DNA from: Cyclobacteriaceae bacterium
GTDB lineage: Bacteria; Bacteroidota; Bacteroidia; Cytophagales; Cyclobacteriaceae
DNA length: 42,152 bases
Reading direction: 5' to 3'
Assembly (NCBI GenBank): GCA_025455015.1
Contig: JALONI010000015.1
Span: 1-42,152 of the forward strand
The first letter of the stretch is position 1. Each line of letters starts with the position of its first letter. The position numbers and the translations under genes are program-made. Below the pieces are notes generated by a model. It did no database searches, was not told the DNA's origin, and was given only the letters and a program-made list of their open reading frames with translations. Shown piece after piece: positions 7,038-16,195 of the stretch.

Positions 7038-7892
7038 CTATTTTCCCTGTAGCTTTTGAATCAGTTGCACACACTCCACCGCTTCGCGCACATCGTGCAC
7101 CCGAAGGATGGAGGCCCCGTGCCAGAGGGCCACGGTGTGGAGTACGCTGGTGCCGTTCAAGGCTTCCGGGGCGGTGATGCCGAGTGTTTTCCAGATCATG
7201 GACTTGCGCGAGAGGCCCACGAGCAGGGGTTTTGCCAACACATGCAGGGCCCGCAGTTCCCGCAACAGTTCAAACCCTTGTGCGGGGTTTTTTGCAAAGC
7301 CAAAGCCCGGGTCAATGATGACATCGGCTACGCCTAAGGCGCGCAGCGTCTCCAGCTTTGGGTGGAAATAGTCGATCACTTCGCGCACTACGTCTGTATA
7401 GTCGGTTAGCTGTGTCATGGTACGGGGCGTGCCGCGCATGTGCATGGCCACATAGGGCACCCGCAGGCGGGCGATGGTTTCAAACATCGTGTTGTCCGCC
7501 TCGCCTGCGGAGATATCGTTGATCAGATCGGCACCCGCCTCCACCGCCCGTTGGGCAATGGAAGCCCGAAAGGTATCGACCGAGAGAAGACATTGCGGCA
7601 ACTGCTGGCGTATGGCCCGGATGGCCGGGGCCAGTCGCTGCCATTCTTCTTCGGGGGCGATGTCTTCGGCCCCGGGGCGCGAAGAGTAGGCTCCCACATC
7701 CAGAAACGTGGCACCGGCCTCCACCATCTGCTGCGCGTGCCGTACAATTTCGGCCTCGTTCATCGTGCGGCTCTTGGCATAAAAGCTGTCGGGCGTGATG
7801 TTGAGGATGCCCATGACGCGCGGCTGCGAAAGATCCACCACCTGCCCGCGTACCGTCAATGTATTGTTGGTCGAAAATCTGTTATTTTGCAT
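7038..7892 (-). CDS. folP: Dihydropteroate synthase
   Basis: FolP condenses p-aminobenzoate with dihydropterin pyrophosphate to form dihydropteroate in folate synthesis, and is the sulfonamide target. The 284-residue TIM-barrel protein shows all diagnostic motifs: GILNITPDSF (29-37), DVGAYSSRPGA (65-75), SVDTFR near 105, DPGFGFAK (194-201), LVGLSRKSM (224-232) and RVHDV (264-268). It is followed by cdaA on the same strand. Its start codon overlaps the region where the divergent DUF1599 gene begins, so the promoter of each gene must lie within the other's 5' end. A poor -7-like TATATTGA sits just before the ATG. Confidence 0.96.
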   Translation of the reverse strand: MQNNRFSTNNTLTVRGQVVDLSQPRVMGILNITPDSFYAKSRTMNEAEIVRHAQQMVEAGATFLDVGAYSSRPGAEDIAPEEEWQRLAPAIRAIRQQLPQCLLSVDTFRASIAQRAVEAGADLINDISAGEADNTMFETIARLRVPYVAMHMRGTPRTMTQLTDYTDVVREVIDYFHPKLETLRALGVADVIIDPGFGFAKNPAQGFELLRELRALHVLAKPLLVGLSRKSMIWKTLGITAPEALNGTSVLHTVALWHGASILRVHDVREAVECVQLIQKLQGK

Positions 7893-7902
7893 GCGTCAAT
7901 AT

Positions 7903-8448
7903 ATGAATCAAACAGCCACCGAATATAAAGAGGTCATCCAAGCCTGCAAAAACCTTTTCGCCAAAAAGACCCACGACTATGGCACTGCGTGGCGCGTGCT
8001 GCGCCTGCCTTCCATCACCGACCTGATCATGATCAAGGCGCAGCGCATCCGCAACATCCAACAAAAGGGCGTCCAAAAAGTGGATGATTCCATCACCGAA
8101 GAGTTTGTCGGCATCATCAACTACGGCATTATGGCGCTGGTGCAGTTGGAACTGGAAGACAACACCTCGCTCGAGCTCACGTTTGCGCAACTGGAGCCCC
8201 TCTATGACCGCGCAGTGGACGACACGTACCACCTCCTGCAAAACAAAAACCATGACTATGGCGAAGCCTGGCGCGACATGCGGGTGAGTTCCATCACCGA
8301 CATCATCCTGATGAAACTGTATCGCGTCAAGCAAATTGAAGATAATGCCGGTAAAACGTTGGCCAGCGAAGGAGTGAAGGCAAACTACCAGGACATGATC
8401 AATTATGCCGTGTTTGCCATGATCAAACTTAACGGAGCAAAGGCATGA
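7903..8448 (+). CDS. DUF1599 (Nmad1-type) protein with two tandem domains
   Basis: The 181-residue protein consists of two homologous halves. Half one has KKTHDYGTAW followed by LPSITDLIMIKAQRIRNI (residues ~21-52). Half two has NKNHDYGEAWRDMRVSSITD and ILMKLYRVKQI (~114-146). Each ends in an INY..(M/F)A helix. This is the DUF1599 family, also described as nucleotide-modification-associated domain 1. No reaction is established, but the duplicated HDYG-AW motif suggests a nucleotide or metal site. The start is either ATG 7891 or ATG 7903; 7903 fits the conserved N-terminus and leaves a short leader after a -7-like TTATTTTG at 7882-7889. The stop overlaps the next gene as ATGA. Confidence 0.8.
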   Translation: MNQTATEYKEVIQACKNLFAKKTHDYGTAWRVLRLPSITDLIMIKAQRIRNIQQKGVQKVDDSITEEFVGIINYGIMALVQLELEDNTSLELTFAQLEPLYDRAVDDTYHLLQNKNHDYGEAWRDMRVSSITDIILMKLYRVKQIEDNAGKTLASEGVKANYQDMINYAVFAMIKLNGAKA

Positions 8449-9569
8449 GGGGCTGGCGTATCATGCGCAAGGTCATTGACCAGGTGGCCCGCTTTTTTGT
8501 GGGAGGGCTGTTTATTTTTTCGGGGCTCATCAAACTCAACGACCCGGTAGGCACGCAGATCAAAATGGAGGAATATTTTGAGGTGTTTGCCACCGATTTT
8601 GGCGCTTTCTTTCACCTGTTCATCCCCTGGGCTTTGGAGATAGGCCTGATCATGATTGTGTTGGAGATCGTGCTGGGCGTGGCCCTGCTGTTTTTCTTCC
8701 GCATGAACCTCACCGCGTGGACGCTGCTGTTGTTGTTGGTGTTTTTTACGTTTCTGACGGGCTACTCGGCCATCACCAACGCGGTGACCGATTGCGGTTG
8801 CTTTGGCGATGCCATCAAGCTCACCCCGTGGCAGTCGTTTTACAAAGATTTGGTGTTGATGGTGTTTGTGCTGCACCTGTTTTGGTATCGCAAAAAATAC
8901 GTGCCGGTGTTGCGCAGCCGCGAAGGGTGGGCAGTGGTGCTGGCCACGGCCCTGATCAGTTTTTACGCAGGCATCTACGCCATCCGCCATCTGCCGTTTA
9001 TTGATTTTCGTGCCTACCACGTGGGCGCCAACATTCCCGAGCAAATGCGCCCTCCGGAGCAGCCCCTCATCGAGTATACCTTCAAGCGGGGCGAAGAAGA
9101 AGTGCGGGCCACTTCGTTTTTGACAGAACCCGGGTTGACGTACGTCTCCTCGCGTGTGCTGAATGAAGACCAGATAAAACCGAAGATTACCGACTACACC
9201 GTAACCAGCCCGGAAGGCGAAGACCTGACACAAGCCACGTTTGTTGGCTCCAAGCTGATGGTGGTGATGTACGATGTGGCCAAAGCCTCCCCGGACAACA
9301 TTGAGCGCGTGCGGCAACTGACGCAGCAGTTGGAGGGCAAAGTGGACTGTTACATCCTCACCTCGTCCGAGGCCGCCACGGTAGATGCGTTTCGCCACGA
9401 ACATCAGTTGGCCATCCCTTTCTATTTTACCGATGCCACCGTGCTGAAGACCATCATCCGATCCAACCCCGGGCTGGCGCTGTGGCGAGACGGCACGGTG
9501 TTGGGCAACTGGCACCACAACGACACCCCCACGTACGAGGACGTATTGGAATTGTTGGTGGCACCTTAA
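8445..9569 (+). CDS. BT_3928-like MauE/DoxX membrane protein with a thioredoxin-like tail
   Basis: The 374-residue protein has four to five hydrophobic helices in the first ~200 residues. After the third helix it carries the motif DCGCFGDAIKLTPWQSFYKD (C117, C119), typical of the MauE/DoxX-like family that handles disulfide chemistry in the membrane. Residues 200-374 look like a periplasmic thioredoxin-fold domain (KLMVVMYDVAKASP, FRHEHQLAIPFYFTD, SNPGLALWRDGTVLGNWHH), but no CxxC is present, so it is probably not a thiol oxidoreductase on its own. The start overlaps the DUF1599 stop (ATGA), implying coupling; an internal ATG at 8463 is an alternative. The precise function is unknown. Confidence 0.8.
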   Translation: MRGWRIMRKVIDQVARFFVGGLFIFSGLIKLNDPVGTQIKMEEYFEVFATDFGAFFHLFIPWALEIGLIMIVLEIVLGVALLFFFRMNLTAWTLLLLLVFFTFLTGYSAITNAVTDCGCFGDAIKLTPWQSFYKDLVLMVFVLHLFWYRKKYVPVLRSREGWAVVLATALISFYAGIYAIRHLPFIDFRAYHVGANIPEQMRPPEQPLIEYTFKRGEEEVRATSFLTEPGLTYVSSRVLNEDQIKPKITDYTVTSPEGEDLTQATFVGSKLMVVMYDVAKASPDNIERVRQLTQQLEGKVDCYILTSSEAATVDAFRHEHQLAIPFYFTDATVLKTIIRSNPGLALWRDGTVLGNWHHNDTPTYEDVLELLVAP

Positions 9570-9585
9570 AGCAAGCCACCGCTGC

Positions 9586-10110
9586 GTGAAAGACAGGCAA
9601 CATATCTACCTTATCGGGTTGCCCGGCTCGGGCAAGACCACGCTGGGCCGGCAACTGGCCCAGCAGGTGAGGTGGCCATTTGTGGATTTGGATGGCGCTC
9701 TTGAGCACGATCAGCAGCAGACCGTATCCGCTATTTTTCATGAACGCGGGGAAGATTATTTTCGGCAGGTGGAGGCGCGCGTTTTGCGCGAGGTAGCGCA
9801 GCGGCCTCACCGCGCGGTAGTGGCTACGGGTGGTGGGGCTCCGTGTTTTTGGGATAACCTGGATGTGATGCTGGCCACCGGCACCACCGTCTTTTTGGAT
9901 GTGCCCATACTGGAAATAGCCAAGCGCCTGGATCAAAGCCACGCAGCAGCGCGGCCCCTGCTGGCCGCCAGCGCTGGCCACAGCCTGACAGATCACCTCG
10001 CGTTTTTGCGCACGCAGCGGCTGCCGTTTTACCAGAAGGCTCACCACACGATTTCGGGAGTGTCGCCTACCGTGGGCGATGTGCTGATGGTGTTGGGCAA
10101 AACCTTTTAG
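9586..10110 (+). CDS. aroK: Shikimate kinase
   Basis: AroK phosphorylates shikimate at the 3-hydroxyl using ATP, the fifth step of the chorismate pathway. The 174-residue protein has the Walker A motif GLPGSGKTT (11-19), the shikimate-binding FVDLDGALE (D34, D36), the conserved Arg in EDYFRQVEARVLRE, the glycine-rich ATGGGAPC (80-87) and a lid Arg in AARPLL. The start is a GTG, since no ATG lies upstream before the previous stop. It lies 16 bases after the MauE-like gene, probably in one transcript with it. Its last four bases overlap the end of the convergent porin gene. Confidence 0.94.
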   Translation: MKDRQHIYLIGLPGSGKTTLGRQLAQQVRWPFVDLDGALEHDQQQTVSAIFHERGEDYFRQVEARVLREVAQRPHRAVVATGGGAPCFWDNLDVMLATGTTVFLDVPILEIAKRLDQSHAAARPLLAASAGHSLTDHLAFLRTQRLPFYQKAHHTISGVSPTVGDVLMVLGKTF

Positions 10111-11654
10111 AAAGGCACGCCAACGGTGACGATGAAATGAGTGGACTGTTGGCTGTACAGAAACAGCGGGCTGTCGGGTCGATTGACGGTATATGGTCGG
10201 TAGCTGCGGTCTCCCCGGTTGAAGATGGCGGCCACGTCAACATAAAAACTTTTGGTTCGATAGCCGATGCCACCGGTAAACTGCCACATCGCGGTGTTGG
10301 TGTCGTTTTGAATGGTGCGGAAAGGATCGGCCGTGTAGGCGGTGCCCGCGCGCAGGCGCAGCTTCTCGTAGCGGAACTCAGCCCCTGCGCGTATGTTGGT
10401 CACCGCACGATAGGTCTCGTTGATTCGTCCGTTTTCAAAGTTGAAGTCATCCCCTTGCAGCAATGGCCGGTATCGCGCACCGGCATAGTTCACGCGTTCA
10501 ATATCAGCCGTGATAACCCCATACCGGCCCAAGAAGCCGGCAATGCCCACATTCAGCCGCGAGGGCGTGCGCAGCCGGTATTCGTTGGTCACCGCGGGTT
10601 CGATCTGCCATGACTCAAACGTGATGGTCCGGTTGCCGGCCGGCACCACGTAGTTGTCCCAAAGCGACTCAATGGACGCAGTAAACGTCTCCGTAAATTG
10701 AAAAGAGGTGGGCGTCTGATAGGAGACACCTACCTGGATTTGATCAATGGGGCGATAAATGGCGCCCACGGTCGCGTTCACTCCGCTTCCCGTGATGTCC
10801 AACCGTTCTGCGGCATCGAAGTAGAACAACGGTTGTGTCTCATCAAACTCCTCGCGGAATCGCTTTTCGGAGCGAAAGCGCGTAGAGACAAAGCCGACCG
10901 ACCCGCCCAGGAAAAGTTTATCTCCAAAGTTGGCCCCGTATGAGAATGTCCATTGCGACTGATTTCCGCGTGTTTCCCAGTTTTCGGTTTGAAAGGGAAT
11001 GCCACTGACATCGGTAAAATACTCCCGATCGGAGAGGGTGGTGTCCAAATCACTCCGCGGGTTGATCAAAAAATTCAAGAATGCCATTTCGGTCAGCGTA
11101 TTGAACAGTTGCCCTACCCCCGGCCGGGTGGGCGGGTCAAACTGCGAGGGCGGCAGCCCGTTGGCCTCGGCAATAAAAAAGTCGATCAGCGAGGTGTTGG
11201 GGTTTACCCCCGAAAAGGTCAGGTTGCGGTTGAAATCATTCAGCCGCATGTGGCTGATGCCAAACGTGCCGTGGATGAAGTTGCCCTTGTCCTTCGGGCT
11301 GGAGAAAATCAACCCAAAGCTGGGCAGGTTGAAGCGCGACAGCGAAGCCCGATTGTCGGTTGAGATCAAATCCGCCCCCCGGTAGTCGCCCGTGGTGTTG
11401 ACGGAAAAATTTCCGAGTGAGAGGGCCACTTCCGAGCGGTTGTACATACCCAGCCCCGCGGGGTTGGAGCGCCCCAAGCTGAAGTCTCCGCCCAAGGCTG
11501 TTTGCGCACCGCCCATGGCCTGTATGCGCGCACTACCCGTGGGCAGGGTGCGGCTAAATGTGTTTGCCAATTCCACCAACCCCTGTGCCAGGCCCGCGGT
11601 TTGTGTCCACACAACAAACCCTGCGAGCATTAAAATGCCCCTGATGCGCGTCAT
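10107..11654 (-). CDS. OmpP1/FadL-family outer membrane transport protein
   Basis: The predicted 515-residue beta-barrel has an N-terminal signal peptide with cleavage near AGLAQG. FadL-family landmarks follow: SARIQAMGGAQTALGGDFSLGRSNPAGLGMYN near residues 43-75, repeated amphipathic strands, and a C-terminal strand ending in aromatic Phe (FIVTVGVPF), the usual BAM recognition signal. Proteins of this type pass hydrophobic substrates across the outer membrane; the substrate here is unknown. The open frame extends to 11795 but that part lies inside the upstream gene. The ATG at 11654 begins directly with the signal peptide. It sits 23 bases after the Gly-rich protein gene on the same strand, so the two may share a transcript. 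Confidence 0.85.
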   Translation of the reverse strand: MTRIRGILMLAGFVVWTQTAGLAQGLVELANTFSRTLPTGSARIQAMGGAQTALGGDFSLGRSNPAGLGMYNRSEVALSLGNFSVNTTGDYRGADLISTDNRASLSRFNLPSFGLIFSSPKDKGNFIHGTFGISHMRLNDFNRNLTFSGVNPNTSLIDFFIAEANGLPPSQFDPPTRPGVGQLFNTLTEMAFLNFLINPRSDLDTTLSDREYFTDVSGIPFQTENWETRGNQSQWTFSYGANFGDKLFLGGSVGFVSTRFRSEKRFREEFDETQPLFYFDAAERLDITGSGVNATVGAIYRPIDQIQVGVSYQTPTSFQFTETFTASIESLWDNYVVPAGNRTITFESWQIEPAVTNEYRLRTPSRLNVGIAGFLGRYGVITADIERVNYAGARYRPLLQGDDFNFENGRINETYRAVTNIRAGAEFRYEKLRLRAGTAYTADPFRTIQNDTNTAMWQFTGGIGYRTKSFYVDVAAIFNRGDRSYRPYTVNRPDSPLFLYSQQSTHFIVTVGVPF

Positions 11655-11677
11655 GCTGAAAGAAGTTGATGTGTGTA

Positions 11678-12859
11678 TTAGTCGCGTCCGCGTGAGCGGC
11701 TTCCGCCACCGCTGTAGCCACCACCGCCATAGCTGCCACCACTGCTGCGGCTTCCGCCTCCGGAACTGAAAGACGATCGGCTGCCACCGTCCCACGCACT
11801 GCGGCTCGGGGCCGACCAGGAGTCGCTGCCGGACGAGCGGCTGCCGCTGTTGTAGTTACGCGAACCCGTGCCGGAATTGGTGTAGCCCGAGCGGTTGCCC
11901 CCATCAGACGACCAAGCACTGCGCGTGTAAGATGAAGATGTGTTGTTGGGGTTGCTGCGCCAGTTGCGGTCATAGTTGTAGCTGTTGGCGGGCGCACTTC
12001 CGCGCGAGCGGCCGGACACCACCTGGCGGTCACTTCCGTAGGCACCATTCGTCACCGCGCCACCACTCGTGCGGCCGGTGCGGTCGTAGTAATTGTTGAA
12101 GGAAGAGCTACGGTCTTGCCTGCGCGTGCTGTAAACAGGCGTATTGTCACCGCCATTCACGATGACGATCGGACGGTTCCATCCCCCGCCAAAGCTATTC
12201 CAGCCCCAGCCTCCACCAAAGCCGTTCCATCCCCAAGGATTGCCAAACCCATTGCCCCAGCCCATGCCCATTCCGGGGCCCATGCCCATGCCAAAACCCA
12301 TGCCGGGCATCATGCCCCAGTTGTTCCAGCCGGTACCCCACCCAAGCGAGATGGAAGAGCCCCAACCCGGGCCAAAGCCACCTCCCCAGAAGGGGTCATT
12401 CCAGCCCCACGGGCTGCCAAAGCCATTGCCCCAGCCCATGCCAGGTCCCATGCCCATGCCAAACCCCATGCCGGGCATCATGCCCCAGCGGTTGAAACCG
12501 TTGTTCCAGCCGTTGAAATTATTGAAGTTGTTCATCGAAGGACTGACGGCCAGCGCAGAAGCCGGCTGATAGCCCGGGCGGAAATAGCTGGGCTGTGCCG
12601 AAGAGCCGATGCCCAAATGCTCCGGGTTAACCCCGCGAGCCGAGTAGCTATCGGTTGGATTGATGGGGGCAATCACCTCGTTCACCTCTGAAAGATTGCG
12701 TTGCACCCGCGTGTTGGAGGCGATGACGCGTTGGCTGTTCAGCTTCTCCCGGTCTTTGGCCCGGAAGTACATGTCATCGGCCTCGATGTCTTGTGCCGCC
12801 ACGTGACCTGCCAGTGCTGCACCGGCCATGGCCACCATCCAACCCCGTCTTGTTTTCAT
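11678..12859 (-). CDS. Secreted low-complexity Gly/Met/Trp/Asn-rich protein
   Basis: The 393-residue product has a signal peptide (cleavage near HVAAQD). A conserved-looking segment of about 100 residues follows, with KDREKLNSQRVIASN. Next comes a region of Trp-Gly-Asn and Met-Gly-Pro runs (PGMGFGMGMGPGMG and WGNGFG occur twice), and the C-terminal third is rich in Ser, Gly and Arg, ending SRSRGRD. No enzyme domain is visible. Such compositions suggest a disordered cell-surface or matrix protein, but that is only inference. The Met-Gly blocks derive from a duplicated stretch of about 110 bp, listed separately. It lies just upstream of the porin gene and divergent from proS. Confidence 0.75.
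   Translation of the reverse strand: MKTRRGWMVAMAGAALAGHVAAQDIEADDMYFRAKDREKLNSQRVIASNTRVQRNLSEVNEVIAPINPTDSYSARGVNPEHLGIGSSAQPSYFRPGYQPASALAVSPSMNNFNNFNGWNNGFNRWGMMPGMGFGMGMGPGMGWGNGFGSPWGWNDPFWGGGFGPGWGSSISLGWGTGWNNWGMMPGMGFGMGMGPGMGMGWGNGFGNPWGWNGFGGGWGWNSFGGGWNRPIVIVNGGDNTPVYSTRRQDRSSSFNNYYDRTGRTSGGAVTNGAYGSDRQVVSGRSRGSAPANSYNYDRNWRSNPNNTSSSYTRSAWSSDGGNRSGYTNSGTGSRNYNSGSRSSGSDSWSAPSRSAWDGGSRSSFSSGGGSRSSGGSYGGGGYSGGGSRSRGRD
12224..12512 (-). repeat. Imperfect direct repeat of ~110 bp encoding Met-Gly-Pro / Trp-Gly-Asn blocks
   Basis: Copies at about 12224-12332 and 12398-12512 share long identical runs such as GCCAAA-CCATTGCCCCAGCCCATGCC and CCCATGCCGGGCATCATGCCCC (shown here in pieces with gaps). 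Each encodes GMMPGMGFGMGMGPGM followed by WGNGFG and PWGWN. The copy nearer the protein's C-terminus has an extra GM pair, pointing to slippage or recombination within the gene. Confidence 0.8.
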
Positions 12860-13108
12860 AGCCTTCGTATTTTACTGAGTATTAACGCTTGCAACCCTAC
12901 CTTTTGTTGCTGATTTTGAATGGAAATATACGAAAAAACCCGGGCGGAAGCTTCTTTGGGCCGTGGTAGTTATGCCACCCCTTTTTTGGCGCTTCCGCGG
13001 ATGCGGATGGATGCTGCACAGTCTGGCAAAATCCATGCAACAAGTGTGACTCCGAGGTTAGATTTGCCTTGGAATTTTTCGCAAAACGGCACTTTCGCCC
13101 ACATCGGG

Positions 13109-13116
13109 TATATTTG
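13109..13116 (+). promoter_or_regulatory. -7 promoter box of proS
   Basis: TATATTTG is a perfect TAnnTTTG match, 23 bases before the proS ATG. No clear TTTG is visible at -33. The rest of the 280-bp divergent gap 12860-13139 holds a weaker - strand TATATTTC at about 12923-12930 that could serve the Gly-rich gene. Confidence 0.55.
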
Positions 13117-13139
13117 CCCTCCGTTTTTCAAACAGCAAC

Positions 13140-14618
13140 ATGGGAAAAGAAATTACCAGCCGCGCGGCCGACTATTCACAATGGTACATAGACCTGGTCA
13201 AAAAGGCCGACTTGGCCGAGAACTCGGACGTGCGCGGCTGCATGGTCATCAAGCCCTACGGCTACAGCATCTGGGAAAAAATGCAGCAGGCCCTCGACAA
13301 AATGTTCAAAGACACGGGCCACGTCAATGCCTACTTCCCCCTGTTTGTGCCCAAAAGCCTGTTTGAGGCCGAAGAGAAAAATGCCGAAGGCTTTGCCAAA
13401 GAGTGCGCCATCGTCACCCACTACCGCCTGAAGAACGACCCTTCGCAAAAAGGGAAGCTGATGGTGGATCCCGAAGCAAAGCTGGAAGAAGAGCTGGTGG
13501 TACGGCCCACCAGCGAGGCCATCATCTGGAGCACTTACAAAAAGTGGATCCAATCCTACCGCGACTTGCCCATCCTCATCAACCAGTGGGCTAACGTGGT
13601 GCGCTGGGAGATGCGCACGCGCCTGTTTTTGCGCACGGCCGAGTTCCTCTGGCAAGAAGGCCACACCGCCCACGCCACGCGCGAAGAGGCCATCCGGGAA
13701 ACCGAACAGATGCTGGATGTATATGCCGACTTTGCCGAAAACTTCATGGCGCTGCCCGTCATCAAAGGCCGCAAGTCGGAAGGCGAGCGGTTTCCGGGTG
13801 CGGTGGATACGTATTGCATCGAGGCGTTGATGCAGGACGGCAAGGCCCTGCAGGCGGGCACCTCGCACTTTCTGGGGCAAAACTTTGCCGATGCCTTTCA
13901 CGTGCAGTTCACCAACAAAGAAGGCAAGCTGGAAAAAGTATGGGGCACCTCGTGGGGCGTAAGCACGCGGTTGATGGGGGCACTCATCATGGCCCACTCA
14001 GACGATGACGGGCTCATCATCCCGCCCCGGTTGGCACCCCTGCACGTAGTCATTGTGCCAATCTTCAAAAACGAAGACGAACTGGCGCGCATCTCCGCGA
14101 AAGCGGACGAGTTGGTGAAAACCCTGCGCGCACAAGGGCTGTCGGTGAAGTTTGACAACCGCGACACGCACAAGCCGGGCTTCAAGTTTGCCGAGTACGA
14201 AATGCGGGGCGTGCCCGTGCGCATAGCCATTGGCCCGCGCGACCTGGACAACGGCACCGTGGAGGTGGCCCGCAGAGATACTAAAGAGAAAAATGTGATG
14301 ACGTTTGACCGCGTGAAGACGGACATCCCCGCGCTGCTGGACGACATCCAGAAAACCATCTATGACCGCGCGTTAGCGTTTCGCACCAACCTGACCACCC
14401 GCGTAGACACCTATGCCGAGTTCAAGACCGTGTTGGACGGCAAGGGGGGCTTTGTGCTGGCGCATTGGGACGGCACCGCGCAAACCGAGGCCGCCATCAA
14501 GGAAGAGACCAAGGCCACCATCCGGTGCATCCCCCTGGACGCCCCCCCCGAAGAAGGGGTGTGCGTGTATTCAGGCAAGCCGTCAAACAAACGCGTGTTA
14601 TTTGCCCGCGCCTACTGA
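13140..14618 (+). CDS. proS: Prolyl-tRNA synthetase, archaeal/eukaryotic-type (ProS type 3)
   Basis: This enzyme charges tRNA-Pro with proline. The 492-residue length, the absence of the bacterial-type editing insertion and the C-terminal domain ending in Tyr ([10 protein letters not shown]) place it in the short type-3 class used by many Bacteroidota. Class II synthetase landmarks are visible: RPTSEAIIW (122-130), motif 2 [20 protein letters not shown] (about 155-174), proline-site [13 protein letters not shown], and motif 3 [20 protein letters not shown] near 281-300. An anticodon-binding domain follows from about residue 300. A longer reading frame overlaps its start in another frame (12920-13366) but has no family resemblance. 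nfeD and floA follow on the same strand. Confidence 0.96.
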   Translation: MGKEITSRAADYSQWYIDLVKKADLAENSDVRGCMVIKPYGYSIWEKMQQALDKMFKDTGHVNAYFPLFVPKSLFEAEEKNAEGFAKECAIVTHYRLKNDPSQKGKLMVDPEAKLEEELVVRPTSEAIIWSTYKKWIQSYRDLPILINQWANVVRWEMRTRLFLRTAEFLWQEGHTAHATREEAIRETEQMLDVYADFAENFMALPVIKGRKSEGERFPGAVDTYCIEALMQDGKALQAGTSHFLGQNFADAFHVQFTNKEGKLEKVWGTSWGVSTRLMGALIMAHSDDDGLIIPPRLAPLHVVIVPIFKNEDELARISAKADELVKTLRAQGLSVKFDNRDTHKPGFKFAEYEMRGVPVRIAIGPRDLDNGTVEVARRDTKEKNVMTFDRVKTDIPALLDDIQKTIYDRALAFRTNLTTRVDTYAEFKTVLDGKGGFVLAHWDGTAQTEAAIKEETKATIRCIPLDAPPEEGVCVYSGKPSNKRVLFARAY

Positions 14619-14648
14619 CGGGAGGCGCACGGAGTGAAGCGAATTATG

Positions 14649-14656
14649 TACTTTTA
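14649..14656 (+). promoter_or_regulatory. -7-like box six bases before the nfeD start
   Basis: TACTTTTA matches seven of eight positions of TAnnTTTG and ends six bases before the first ATG of nfeD at 14663. If used, the transcript would begin at or next to the start codon. Confidence 0.4.
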
Positions 14657-14662
14657 CCAACT

Positions 14663-15133
14663 ATGATGGAGTGGATATTGGTGTTGTCGCTGCTGAGCCT
14701 CGGGTTGCTCACGCTGGTGGTGGAAATCATTTTTGTGCCGGGCACCACGGTGGTGGGGCTGGCCGGTTTTTTATTCATGGCGGTGGGGCTTGGCCTCGCC
14801 TTTTACTACTTTGGCGAAACCACCGGCTGGGGGGTGCTGGGCGGCACGGCTGTCGTGTCGGCCGTAGTCATTTACTATTCGTTTAAGTCCAACCTGTGGA
14901 AGCGGTTTTCGCTCCGCAACACCAGCGACAGCAAAGTGAACGAGGGGCTGACGGCCGGCCTGGCCGAGGGGCAAACCGGAGTGACGGTGTCGGCCCTGCG
15001 CCCGGTGGGCAAAGCCGAACTTGGCAACCGGCTGTTTGAAGTAAAGACCGCGGGCGACTACCTGGAGGCAGGCGCCCGCGTGAAAGTGGTCAAAATCCTC
15101 TCCAACCAAATCATCGTAGAATCCATTGTGTAA
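14663..15133 (+). CDS. NfeD-family membrane protein (short form)
   Basis: The 156-residue protein has three hydrophobic helices within the first ~75 residues (LVLSLLSLGLLTLVVEIIFV is the first). A soluble C-terminal OB-fold-like domain follows (GLAEGQTGVTVSALRPVGKA, GDYLEAGARVKVVKI). Short NfeD proteins act with flotillins in organising membrane microdomains, and floA begins 24 bases downstream, which supports the call. The open frame extends further upstream into proS, but those codons are a shadow; two in-frame ATGs at 14663 and 14666 follow a -7-like box. Confidence 0.85.
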   Translation: MMEWILVLSLLSLGLLTLVVEIIFVPGTTVVGLAGFLFMAVGLGLAFYYFGETTGWGVLGGTAVVSAVVIYYSFKSNLWKRFSLRNTSDSKVNEGLTAGLAEGQTGVTVSALRPVGKAELGNRLFEVKTAGDYLEAGARVKVVKILSNQIIVESIV

Positions 15134-15157
15134 CCAACTAACCCAATCATAAAATTT

Positions 15158-16138
15158 ATGGACGGTATTTTTCTTTTGCTATTTGTATTCGGTGGCATCA
15201 TCCTGTTTTTCCTGTTTATGTACTTCGTGCCGGTGGGGCTGTGGATCACGGCCGTGTTTGCCGGGGTAAAAGTGACCATTGGTTCGCTCATCGGGATGCG
15301 CATACGCAAGGTGCCGCCCAGCATCATCGTCAACTCGCTTATCACCGCCAACAAGGCCGGGTTGAAAGTGACCACCAACGAACTGGAGACGCACTACCTG
15401 GCAGGGGGCGATGTGCCCAACGTGATTCGCGCGCTCATCTCGGCCGAAAAGGCCAACATCAGCCTCGACTTCAAGCAGGCCACCGCCATCAACCTGGCGG
15501 GCCGCGATGTATTTGAGGCCGTGCAGATATCCGTAAACCCCAAAGTGATTACCACGCCCAAGGTGGCGGCCGTGGCGGCCGATGGCATCCAGTTGATAGC
15601 GGTGGCGCGCGTAACGGTGCGTGCCAGCATCCAGCAGTTGGTGGGCGGTGCCGGAGAAGACACGATCCTGGCCCGCGTGGGCGAGGGCATCGTCACCTCC
15701 ATTGGCTCGGCCCAGTCGCACAAAGAAGTGCTGGCCAACCCCGACAAAATTTCCAAGCTGGTGCTTTCGCGCGGCCTGGACGCGGGCACAGCCTTTGAGA
15801 TACTCTCCATTGACATTGCCGATGTGGACGTAGGCGCCAACATTGGGGCCAAGTTACAAACCGACCAGGCCGCGGCCGACTTGAAAGTGGCCGAAGCCCG
15901 TGCCGAAGAGCGCAGGGCCATGGCCGTGGCGTTGGAGCAGGAGATGATCGCCAAGTCGCAAGAAGCCCGGGCCAACGTGATCCAGGCCGAGGCCGAGATA
16001 CCGAAAGCCATTGCCCAGGCGTTTGTCAGCGGCAACTTGGGTGTGATGGACTACTACAAGATGAAGAACGTGCAAGCCGATACGGAGATGCGCCAGTCGA
16101 TTTCCGGCTCGGGCCCGCAAAATACCGAGAGCAAGTAG
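15158..16138 (+). CDS. floA: Flotillin-like protein FloA
   Basis: FloA is a membrane-anchored scaffold of bacterial lipid microdomains. The 326-residue protein has a hydrophobic hairpin at 3-45, then an SPFH-like domain ([40 protein letters not shown]). A coiled Ala/Glu-rich segment follows ([40 protein letters not shown]), and it ends in a short polar tail. Length and motif order match the YqfA/FloA family closely. It follows nfeD in an operon and is closed by a strong terminator at 16161-16195. Confidence 0.95.
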   Translation: MDGIFLLLFVFGGIILFFLFMYFVPVGLWITAVFAGVKVTIGSLIGMRIRKVPPSIIVNSLITANKAGLKVTTNELETHYLAGGDVPNVIRALISAEKANISLDFKQATAINLAGRDVFEAVQISVNPKVITTPKVAAVAADGIQLIAVARVTVRASIQQLVGGAGEDTILARVGEGIVTSIGSAQSHKEVLANPDKISKLVLSRGLDAGTAFEILSIDIADVDVGANIGAKLQTDQAAADLKVAEARAEERRAMAVALEQEMIAKSQEARANVIQAEAEIPKAIAQAFVSGNLGVMDYYKMKNVQADTEMRQSISGSGPQNTESK

Positions 16139-16160
16139 GGGGCGTTGCCGCGCGCAAAGA

Positions 16161-16195
16161 AACAGCCAGCCGGTTTCCGGCTGGCTGTTTTGTTT
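16161..16195 (+). terminator. Strong intrinsic terminator after floA
   Basis: AACAGCCAGCCGG (16161-16173) pairs perfectly with CCGGCTGGCTGTT (16177-16189) around a TTT loop, a 13-bp stem, followed by TTGTTT. It marks the end of the high-GC proS-nfeD-floA unit; base composition drops sharply just to its right. Confidence 0.9.

Noticed and set aside
8403-9518. 371-codon frame antisense to the MauE-like gene
   Set aside because: Shadow frame with His/Gln/Lys-rich composition; the + strand gene has membrane helices and the CGC motif.
12920-13366. 148-codon frame over the proS start
   Set aside because: It overlaps proS out of frame for two thirds of its length, and shows no family resemblance; proS is certain.
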